Source: Anas platyrhynchos (taxonomy: Eukaryota > Chordata > Aves > Anseriformes > Anatidae). From it: 64,000 nt of DNA. The position numbers and the translations under genes were made by a program. Below, piece by piece: positions 11,669 to 22,000 of this stretch (position 1 is the first letter of the stretch; the number at the start of each line of letters is the position of its first letter). The stretch covers positions 3,559,501-3,623,500 of the forward strand of contig NC_092613.1 of assembly GCF_047663525.1 (NCBI RefSeq), read 5' to 3'. The notes under the pieces are model-generated. The model searched no databases. It was not told the origin of the DNA and was given only the letters and a program-made list of their open reading frames with translations.

Positions 11669-14002
11669 TCAAATCTTTCGTGCTTAGACTCTGCATTTTT
11701 TTTTCATTGTTTGCTTCTTGTAAATTTAAGTGTGTCTAAAGAGGAAAGCTTCAGATACAATGAGAAGAAGAAAAGGTGCTGTGTGAGGTTACTTCTGCAT
11801 TCTCACAGCCACTCTTTTATTTTTAGAAGAATGCTGTGAGGCAAAAAGTGTTTCTATTTTTAAATCTCCAAGTCAAGCCTCCACATAGGATCACCAGCAC
11901 CGTGGATAATGCAGCAGCATTGCTTTCAGTGAACTTGTTCAAATACATTGTCTCCTCATTTATCACCTCAATGCAAATACATGGCACTCTTAAATATTTT
12001 TCTGTTTATTATTCAGTTAATGCTTATGTCTGCTGACATCAACATGAATTTGTACAGGCTCCGGCAAGCTCAGGAGCATGCTCCAAGCTCCAGCTGGGAT
12101 TTCACCTGGGCACTAACACGATCTGTCCTGTGCATTGGGGACGTGCTGGGGGAGCCCAGCCTGGCTCAGGCTGTGCCGCTGCTCGTGCCCCATGCAGGGG
12201 AGAGGGGCTGGAGCTCGGAGCTTGGTGCTAGGGCTCTCTCCTGCCTGCTTCCCCACCAGTAATGAGAGAATCAGTCTCTTTTTAAGGTGTTTCTTAGCAG
12301 CAGCCTGTGATTTTAATTGGGTTTGTGTCATGGGAGCAGCTGTTTGCACACTGGTGTGTGGTGCTCAAGTGTCCAAGCAGTTCACGAACATTTTTGTTTC
12401 TGGTTCTTGAATCTTATTGTATTTCCTAGAAATAGACAGTAACTTTGTCCAAGCCACGCAGCGCTGGCTCCATGAACTGGATGTGCTCTGCTAACCGAGA
12501 CTCATTGTCCCAGCTGATAAAACTACCATTTCGGTGCTGAAGATAACTCCTCTGACATCTCTCTTTTCCATTTTCCTCTCGTTCACACTCTCTTTCCACA
12601 TATTTCTATACACAGAGGCCCCTGCTTCCTCACGATAAAGATTTCTGCAACAAATCTGTTGCTCAAGAAAGAGAAAGTGAAAATAAATTTGGCCTTAGAG
12701 TGACCATGGGGGTCCTTTGAAAGCTTTTCTGTTAGTCTGGAGTAGTGCATCCCTCCCAGCTGACCTCCGGGTTGCTGCTTTGGACACATCCCTTCAACTC
12801 TCACCTTCCTCACTTCACTGAACCTCTTTTCATGTGAGCCTGCAAACATCTGCAAATGAGCTAGTTGCAAAAAAATGCTGGAAAAATGCAAAGTATTATT
12901 TGTTGCCCTGTATTTATTTTTTTAGATGTTTTAAATTATTTTAGGAGCAAAAGAGAGGTATATTCTGTGTCAGAGTATGCATGAGTAAGGGAAAAGTGAT
13001 GACTTAGTAATTGAAGGCCTTGAGGTAACTGCTCAATACAGTACTAGTGTGGGATTTTGTGTTCTGATTTGTTTACCCTTTGATGTTATATTGCTGCTTT
13101 TCCAAGGGACACGAGGGAGAATCCTCCCGGTGAATTCTGCTCGTGAATCACTGCAGGGACAGACACCAGAAGTTTTATGTGAATCACAGCATGTGTCATG
13201 AAGTCAGTCCCCGCTTTTCTTCCCGTTTGAATGCATCAGTAGTGCGGTTTCTTCCCTTGACCAGCAAGAGAAGCTGTGAGAAAGGAGAAGAAAGAGCAGC
13301 AAAAATGAGTAGCTTTGGACATAACCCATTTCTACCAGTGCTTTCAACCCCGGCTCCCACACGGCGAGGTTTTAGTTTGGATTAACTCCAATCTGCCTCA
13401 GGTCAACGAGCTGCACGACCAGGACCTGGATGACTGCACAAATTCCACAGGGCCATCGAAATTTCTGTGCTGGGGTGCAGGGAAGGGGCAGGCTGCGATT
13501 CCCCAAGCACCTCGAGGTGGCCCCTGTGTATGCAGGGTGCATCTGGTGCAATAGCAGTGAATTAAACCTGTGTGGATTGGTGCAATTTGGAGAACGATGC
13601 AGCCTCAGGACCTGCTTTGCAAACCTTGCCCCTGCTCTGGGGCGTTGCTTTTTGCTCTCAGGTCTTAGCTCTTGGTTGAGCTGCTGGCGCTGCTAGTGAG
13701 CATCAGCTTGCAGGGGGCCGCTGAGCAGCTCCATTTTGCTGCTCAGAGGTGCAGGGAGCTCCAGCACTGGTGCTGGCCAAGGGGCTTCTGGGCTGGGGTC
13801 ATCTCCACGGCAGCCGCCTGCCTTCCTTCCTGCCCAGGAGCTGAGTTTTGTTTCCAAACCTCTCTTATTTTGGGCAACTGGTGGCTCTCCATGAAGTCAT
13901 CTCAGCTCGACACCCTGACAATTCAGAGCGGTTCTCACTCTTGTGCAATTCTCTCCTCCCTGTTTTGGAACCTGTGTTGTTTTTTTTGGTACACAGAGGG
14001 CA
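11669..14002. other. IL10 upstream flank, no gene recognised
   Basis: About 2.3 kb of unique-looking sequence upstream of IL10. The open frames are short and show no family I recognise. No repeats were identified. Confidence 0.5.
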
Positions 14003-15425
14003 TAAGCCCACTCGAGCAGAACCACAACAGTCCTTTTTAGCGCCCAACATGGGGCTCGAAGAATTTGAGATAAGGATGATAGTTGATAGAAGTAATGGGC
14101 AAAATATGTGCAGGATGATTGTTAGGAATGTACAAGTTGTGAAGAATTTAAGAAAGCAGTAACTGTGAGATGTTAGTGTGGTGAAGGGACGAGGGGTGGT
14201 ATGCGTGTAAAATGTCCACCTTGTCAGTGCTGTGATGATGTTATGTTTATTTTGGTGCAGTGAATTCTTTTTTTTTTTGATGTAAGTGAAGTCTGTGAAG
14301 GTTGTGATAATTGTAAAGTAAGAGTATATTGTGAGTAATCTTAAATATGCTTTTAACAGAGGCGAGGGGTGGAATGTAGTGGGTTTACATGGCAAAGTTT
14401 TGGTAGCAGGGGGCCATAGGGGTGGTTTCTGTGAGAAAGATCTAGAAGCTGCCCCTTGTTTGGGAAGGGCCCCATTGTTTTCCAGAGCTGAGCCAATAAG
14501 CGATGTTGTTTTGCGCCTCTGTGAGAGCATATTTAAGTCAGGGAAAAAAACGCTGCGCCACACAGCAGCTGGGCGAGTCAAGGGAGTGAGAAACAGCCTT
14601 GCAGGTGCCAAGGTCAGTGTAGAAGGAGGGGGAGAGGTGCTCCAGGCGCCGGAGCAGAAGTCCCCTGCGGCCTGTGGTGAGGACCATGGTGAAGCAGGAT
14701 GTCCCCTGGCAGCCCATGGAGTACCATGGTGAAGCAGGGTTCCACACTGCAGCCCGTGGAGGAGACCACGGTGGAGCAGGTGGCCCTGCACCGACGGAGG
14801 CTGCCGCCTGTGGAAGACCCCTGCCAGAGCAGATTCTGGGCCGGACCTGTAGCCCGTGGAGAGGAGACCACGCAGGAGCAGGTGACCTGGCAGGAGCTAC
14901 TGCCCATAGGGGAGCCAGGTTGGAGCAGTTTTCTCCTGAGGGATGGACCCCGTGGTACGGACCCATATCTGGAGCAGTTCTGGAAGAGCTGCTGCCTGTG
15001 GGAAGCCCACGCCGGATCAGTTCAGGAAGGACTGCATCCCGTGGGTGGGACCCCACAGCACAGGGGACGAGAGTGACCGAGAAGGAGCGGCAGAGAAGAA
15101 GTGCTGTAGACTGACCATAACCCCCATTCCCCTGCGCCGCTCGGGGGGAGGAGGTGGAAGAGGGTGGATGGGGGGGAGGTGCTCTTGGTTTCTTTCCTTT
15201 GTTTCTCACTTCTCTAGCTTGTTAGTAATGAGCAATAAATCTTACTATCTGTCTTCTTATGCTGAGTCTGGTTTGCCCGTTACACTAATTATTGCGGGAT
15301 TTTCTCGTCCTTATCTCAATCCTTGAGCCCTTTTCACATATTTTCTCCCCATTCCTCTTTGAGGAGGGGGAGTGAGAGAGCGGCTGTGGTGGAGCTTGGC
15401 TGCCCACTCGAGCGGAACCACGACA
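14003..15425 (+). mobile_element. Broken endogenous retrovirus relic: LTR stub, primer-binding region, short leader and 3' LTR
   Basis: A short stretch ending at 14029 matches the 3' end of the full LTR at 15425. It is followed at about 14038-14055 by a sequence resembling the tRNA-Lys (Lys1,2) primer-binding site (GCGCCCAACATGGGGC), pointing to a beta/ERVK-like element. About 320 bp of leader-like sequence then leads straight into a 1.05-kb LTR. No gag, pol or env is present, so the element is a fossil with almost all of its interior gone. Its left flank is IL10 upstream sequence; its right edge coincides with the start of duplication copy 2. Confidence 0.75.
14375..15425 (+). mobile_element. 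LTR of the avian ERV family, 1.05 kb
   Basis: It begins TGTAGTGGGTTTACATGG and ends in ACGACA, with TG...CA termini. An AATAAA lies near 15232 before the downstream part of the LTR. The middle (about 14640-15060) holds degenerate internal repeats built around a CCATGGTGAAGCAG-like unit. The same family recurs on the minus strand at 50292-51240 and, degraded, at 61480-61935. Confidence 0.85.
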
Positions 15426-15508
15426 ATGTGTTTCATGCTTTTAGTAGGATGAATGTCTCATCTTTTCATATTTATTATTTGACTCTTTTTCTTTCTCCTT
15501 ATTCACAG

Positions 15509-15579
15509 GCCCTCAGTTTTCAGACGATCCCTCCCAGTTGCAGCCACCTCCATTTAGCGACTACAGACAATACCAGTGA
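15509..15579 (+). pseudogene. Orphan duplicate of the TIMM17A last exon
   Basis: Identical in sequence to the TIMM17A exon at 2564-2634, with its acceptor AG and stop, but without upstream TIMM17A exons. It encodes the 23-residue tail [12 protein letters not shown]...DYRQYQ. It could only be used if transcription from the first TIMM17A locus ran about 13 kb further, and the nearer copy would be expected to win. About 85 bp upstream is the end of the LTR. Confidence 0.9.
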
Positions 15580-18367
15580 TTATCCTCATTCTGCTAGTTC
15601 TTATTGTACCTGAGCTGTAACTTAAAATGCTGGAGGACCAAGATGCGGTATGTCTTTACACCAGTGGTAGTCTCTTACACAAACCATGCCAAGAGGACCT
15701 TCAGCACTTGTCAGCGTAAAGCTGCACAGAACTGTTAGAAGATGACAGATCTATTTATTCATAATAGATTCCATTGCTGTAATGTTAATTCATGTCTGGT
15801 AGAATACATGGAGATTTAAGATAAGGACCAAATGGAGTCTTGTAATCCTTTGGACATGGACTGAAGTGAATGTCTGTGAAGTCTTCTCTGGGATGTGGCA
15901 TTAGCCATCCACAGTGAATGCATCTGGAATTTATCCTCTCCCCTTTCGGATTTAGGTTGCTACACAGATTTCAGCTTGAGGAAAAGCATTATCTACATGC
16001 AGTTTTACATTCCTGAAGTGAATATTACTGGGAGAATGTGCAAGCCAGTGAAAATTGCTTCCAGCAATATTTATTTCACCGTTGTTCTTTGTTTACTGCA
16101 CTACTGCCAAGTTGTTTGGTTAAAGCAGAATCTCTTTTGTGGCTCCACAGGCTGCAGCACACCTCTGTCCTTCCCCTAAATACACAAAGCTTTGAGCCCC
16201 TTTCTGCAGGAGGTGGCAGCATGGTAACTCCGTGGCTGTGCTGAGACCTTGGCTTCAGCTTGGCTGCTGCATACGGTGGCTTGCACAGAAAACTCAAACA
16301 GTTCTGCCATAGGCAGCTTCCCCTGTAGAACTGTTCCTCAAGATGTCTGTAGGGCATCAGGACTGAAAACAGGGAGCTCTCGGGGGTTGGAGGGTGAAGC
16401 ACCTGCATGCTGTCAGCACAGTTTCTCATCTTTTCACTGTGGATCCAGTCCTTCCGTGCTCTGGAAGGTATCACAGCTCCATCTGCTCCATGTTTTTGCT
16501 CTTAAATTCCAGTTGTGAAGGCACGTTCCCTCTTGCCAGCAGTTAAAAAATTCTTACCTAGCAGGGTTTTCTGTTGAAGGCCCTAGCTAATGGTGTTGCT
16601 TGCTGCTGGCAGCTCCTGATAGAATACACATATTCCAGAAGACCTGTGTAGTTTCATCTGAGCTGCTTCTTGGCTTTGCTTTTGCCCAGGAAGGAGTTGG
16701 ATCTCTGCTCTGTGAGGAAACATGCACACCCATTCAGTAGGAGAGGATGAAAATAACAGAAGTGGTCAGAGTAATGCTTGGCAAACGGGGGAATTAGGGT
16801 TGTACAATGTGTGTGTATGCCAGTGCAAGAGCCTGAACATAAAGCTCCTATGTTCTGTCATCCTGTACAAGGGACATTTTTTGTGGCTGTTTCCCCCACC
16901 CTGCCTGTCCTAGAACTGCTCCAGGACGGAGGTGTCGTGCTGCTCTGGTGCCTTGCTATTTCATGTAGTTGCTGCTGGTGTGTAACTTTCAGAAACCTAA
17001 AGGACAACAGCCCCGTGTTTGTGAAGGCTTGTCTTGCTTTGCCACTTACCTGGTTCCTCAGGTGAATTGTAAGGAATTTGCTTGATTTGTGTCACTCAAT
17101 CAGCCTGCTCACTTTTATTCCTGGCTGAGACCCCAGCCACAGAAAAGTCTCTGGTAGATGAGGGAAAATTACAGTCATCAGCAGCACGGAGCCTCCCCTG
17201 GGTATCCGAGGCTGTGTTAGTCACCAGATGTTTTCCTGTGCTCTCTCTAGGATTAGTGCACCAGGCATTGTTCAGCTCTGTGTGCCTCCCAGTGGCCGAG
17301 CCAGCCTCTGCCCTGTGCCCTGGCTCCAAAGCTCGAGGGTTTTGTCCTCTGCCCCGACTCAGGCACTGCCCTCCGGGCTCTGCTGGGCCAGGAGGGGCTG
17401 GGGCTGTTGCCCTCGCTGCTGCAGCACTGGCAGCTTGCACAGGGTTTGCTCCCACTGCCTCCTGCACAGGCACAGGAGGGAGGCCACCGGGCACTGCTGG
17501 GTGCCCCCTGTGCCCACAGCACCACCGGCTTCTACGGGGTGCCGTCAGGGGCTGGGCACACGGCCTCTGTTGCTCTTGGGCCATAATTAAGCAGCAGCCT
17601 GAACATCCTGGGTGGCCTCTCCCAGCAGCGTCTGGGAGCTGGCTCTGGCTGTGCCAGGCACTGGGGTGCATGGGAGCTGCTGGAGGCTGAGCTGTGGCCT
17701 GGGACCAGCTGCCCCCCGCTTTGGGGCTCCATCTGGGCCCTGCCTTTGCAGCAGCCTCCCCCTAGCTGCTGGGACTGGTGGACAACAGGGACAGGAGCCT
17801 CGGGTGGCACAGGGGCCCCGCAGGCACTCCTCCCTCACCCTGTGTGAGGTGACAGGCTTCAGCTGCTCGAGAAGAGCTTTATTCAGCTCAGCTCTTCCCC
17901 TCTAATCCCCTGTGACCGTCTGTGCTGGACAGTCACTCACACACTCCTGCACAAGGGCAAGCCACGATTTGGGGTGCCGTCCTTCACTCCCTGTGTGCTA
18001 ACTGGGTTTTGGCATCTGTGCTGACCAGCCCAGAGCCCTTTGCCCTGCACCGTGAGCTTACAGCTCGCCTCCTTCCCCTGTTGAGCCCACAGAGGGAGGG
18101 CAGCAGGTCCCGCTGCCCCCAGTGCACCACGTGCCCAGGGAAGGGTTTCCTGCCCCCAGCACCCCAGTTTCCTGTTTTCTTTCCGCCGGGGCTGTCCTGA
18201 CTCACCACAGGCAGGATCCCGCAGCGTGGGCACTCCTGGCACTTGGCCCTGGCTGCCGGTGAGGGGCTGCGCTCCTCGGGGGTGCTCTCCCCAGAAGCAG
18301 CTGACAGCCTGAGCAGGTTTTTTGCTGCAACCACCCCAAAAAAACGAGACTGACACCGCTCGCACGA
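15580..18367. other. TIMM17A-type 3' UTR and spacer, copy 2
   Basis: Counterpart of 2635-5490. No coding exon is recognised. Substitutions and small indels relative to copy 1 concentrate around 17100-17760. Confidence 0.6.
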
Positions 18368-18385
18368 CACTGAACTATTGACCTT

Positions 18386-18391
18386 TTTATT
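18386..18391 (-). terminator. ADIPOR1 poly(A) signal
   Basis: Minus-strand AATAAA about 690 bp after the ADIPOR1 stop codon, giving a 3' UTR of about 700 bp. The same signal is in copy 1 at 5506-5511. The sequence around it is among the best conserved between copies. Confidence 0.6.
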
Positions 18392-19080
18392 TCAATCAGC
18401 TACAGCAGCTCTACATTCCCCTAAAACACTGTCCTTCCTTCACTACCACAGACAGCGAGGGAGCCGAGTACACTGCGGTGGCAGCAAGTCTTTTTAAAGC
18501 TTAGTATTAAATATTAAATATTCTCTCATTTATGTTTACATTATTTTGTCAAGGAAAAAAAAAAGACCATTAAAACTTAATTTACGTGAATCTGTGCCTG
18601 TGCCCTGGGCAGCAGCACTGAGGGCCGCAGAGCTGCCCCCAGGAAGGCAGCTCTGCTGCGAGGGGTAATGCAAAATCTCCGGCCCTGGGCCTGGTAGTGC
18701 GTGACAGCTCGCTCCGGCGGTGAGCTCGGGAAGGGGGTGCTCGGCTGTGCCGGGAGCGGGGCACCCGCACCCTCTGCTTTCAGAAATCAGCATGCCTGGA
18801 AAGGTCGGATGGCCGCGGTGCTGCCAGAACACGGCCTGGAGGAGGCGAGGCCGTAACACTGCGGCTGGGGGGCTGCCAGGGCTGGCGCTGCCTCCCCTCA
18901 GCCCCAACGAAGTGCACGGGGAAGGGGGTGAGGATTTGGTCGACAGAACTCTGCTAAAGAATGTTTCTTTTTTTTTCTTTAAAAAAAAAAAACAACAACC
19001 CAGTTTTGAGTCTTCCTTTGATTTTAGCAAAGACAGAGTTTAAAAAGCACTTAGGAAGCTTGTACTAAAACCAGGCGCTC

Positions 19081-22000
19081 TCAGAGGAGAGAGTCGTCTG
19101 TGCACCCCCCTTCAAGTCCGTAGCGAAACTCCTGCAGGTTCGACACCCCGTAGAAGTGGACGAAGGCTGCAGCCACCACGAGCACGTGGAAGATCTGATG
19201 CGACTGGAACTGCGGGGAAGTGAGAAAGCTCTCTGAGCCAGCCCGAAGGGGACAAAGCAATGCCAGCAAGAACTCCTCCTCCTCCACAGTGCTCGGGCAC
19301 CACCCCAGGACTGTCCCAGGCCGCACTTTTCCCCCTCGCTGCTCACAGGCAGCGTTTTCTGCTCTGTACTTTAGCCTTGCCCTGCCTTCAGCAGCCATCT
19401 AAGGGCTGGCTGCCAGCACGCACCGGGACACCCCCAGCCACGTTCTCGAGGATCCCCACCCTTGACCCCACTCCCCAGCTTCACAGCTGCCCCCGAAGCC
19501 CCTGCTCCACTCACCCAGATGTCAAACTTGCCCGGGAAGAAGCGCTCAGGAATGCGGGCAGCGTAGAGCCCCGCGCCCGTGATGTACATCACGGCCATGA
19601 GGAAGAACCAGCCCATCTGGCCGACGGTGGTGGCCTTCACAAACCCTTCGGCGATGGTGAAGTGCATGGTGGGCACCACGCCGCTCAGCCCCAGCCCCAG
19701 AAAGACACCTGTGGCAGAGAGGAGGCAAAAGGAAGGACACTACTGATCTGTAATGCTACCTCCCAGTCAAAACCAGTGCTGGCCCCCAGTGCCCGCTGGG
19801 CAGAGCTCGCCCTGCAAGGCTGGGGGGGCCCCTCTGGACAGGGCTGGTCCCACGGGTCACACCACAGTGACATGAGCACGAGGAGCGTGGCCCCGCCAGC
19901 CCTTCCAGGAGCAATGCCGCCGGAGTCATTTATTCAGTGAAGCTGCTCAGAGCCCGGGGGAAAAGTGCTAATTAGCAGTGCTGGAATTTTCAGATCTCAC
20001 ATCTAATTAGTTCGGCAGAGAGCAAATGGCACTGCAGCAAGACACCCGTGTGGAGAGGCTGCAGCTTGTAGTGGCAGGAGGAGGGAGCTCCCCTGGCAGC
20101 GGGGAGGTTTGGCACAGCCAGTGCTCATTTTGTGCTGGGGGAGCAACGCAGCCCTGTCCTGGAGCAGGCAGCAGTGATCTGTGCCACTGCACTGACACCA
20201 GCACTGCCGTGGGGTAACGGTGGGGCTGGCACTCGCACCCTGTCCCCTGACAAGGATCTCAGCATGTTGTGCTGAGGGGGCCGCGCGGCAGCGGTGCTGC
20301 TCAGCCCCCAGCTCGGCACCGTCCCTCCCTCGTCACGTAGCGGGGGCACTGCTACGGGAGGGGTTCTGCTGCAGGACCCCCTGGGAGAGAAGCACGGGCA
20401 GGGCCGTTCCTCCACGCTCGCTGGTGCTCAGTGAGGCTGCTTTAATCTGGAGGGATCGGTTTCAGAGGCTCAGAAGGGGCCCTGCAGGGTGTGAGCGTGG
20501 AGGCAGCCTTGCCCTGGGGCCTCCAGGAAGGCAGGAGGTGCCAGCACGCACCTGGCAGGGGACGGGAGGGAATCTCTGCCTCTCTGGGTGAGCTGCAGCT
20601 CCACGTTGCCAAACCGCTTCCCGGAGAAGGCGGCTTCACACAGCACAGCCCCAGGCTGCCCGGCCGCCACTTACGGGGCTATTTTTACAACGCCGTCTGC
20701 CTGCTCCAAACCTCAGGCTTGCTGAGTGCCAGGAGGAGCTCAGACCAGCCAGCAGCTGGGCCCTGCTCCGTGGAGGCTCCAAATCCCCAGCACAACAAGA
20801 GGCAGAGGGAGACCTCCCTGCTGCAGAGCAGGGCAGACTCCAGGGGAATTCATTCTGCAGATGGTTAGAGTTCCTCGGGGTACCCTGGAGCCCTGCCCTA
20901 GCACAGAGCCCGCGGCACAACACAACGGCTTCTTCCCAAAGTGCCTCCCCGGAGCTCCCTCCTGGGGCTGAGGGCTTGGGATGAACACAGAGCGCTCCTA
21001 CCTGCTCTTGTCTGCCGGTGCTTGGGGGTGGCAAACCGGTCCCACTGAGCCACGATGATGGCGGAGATGCCCAGGACGCAGACGATGGAGAGGTAGATGA
21101 GTCTTGGCTGCGGGGAGCAGTAGAACGAGTAATAGAGCCAGGGGACGAAGCTCCCCATGATCAGCAGTGCAATTCCTGAATAATCCAACCTGCAGCCGGG
21201 GAGCAATGAGACACACACAGGTGAGCCCCCAGAATCCACCCCGTCCCGCCTCCTCTTGGCACTCGGTGCCACCCAGGCTGCCTGTGCCCAAACGGAGCCA
21301 CCGCTGCCAAAGAGGCAGCCAAGGCCCCGTGGGTGAAGCTGCGCCCAGACGGGAGATGTTCAAGTCTCATCAGCACAACATGGGACAGGAGGAAGGACCT
21401 GGGACTTCTGGGGATGCGAGCAGAGCTGGCAGGAGCACAAAGGACAAACAGCAGCTTGCTGGATAGGCAGAAACGGCCCGGAGGTGCTGTGCACTCAAAC
21501 CACCACGACAGGATGCAGTGGGCATTAGTTCTTGTGCGTATGGATTCGACTGTTACCCTCCCCTGCAAAGTGCTTTCGATCTGTCGACCCCAGAACCGTT
21601 CAGCTGCCAAAGTGCAGCAGCTGTGCGAGAGCCTTCCCGGGTACACGAGGACGCTGCTGCTCGGGGCGCTGCAGCACAGTTTGTTCTGGAGCCGCGAGCC
21701 CATGGGAGCTCTGGTGTTTGTGCAAAGGAGCTTGGCAAGTAAATGCCCAAGTAAACGCCCTTGATAGACTTGCATGAGCAAGATCTCATTTGAAAGCCTT
21801 GCTGCTGCCCTCCCTGTGCCGCGAAGGCTGATGTGAGCTCAGCTCTAAGAGCAGCACTGATCTCAGAGGGAAGCACTGGCTACTGCCCAGCATTTCCACT
21901 CTGCCGGGAATCGTGTTTGTTTTGCTTCTTTCAATTTGGTTTCAATCCAAATTGGATCCAACGGAGTTTTTGAAAACATCCAGCAAACTGGAAACTGCTG

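Noticed and set aside
13865-14791. A 308-codon minus-strand open frame
   Set aside because: It crosses the IL10 upstream flank, ERV leader and LTR in antisense and shows no conserved motif; a chance frame.
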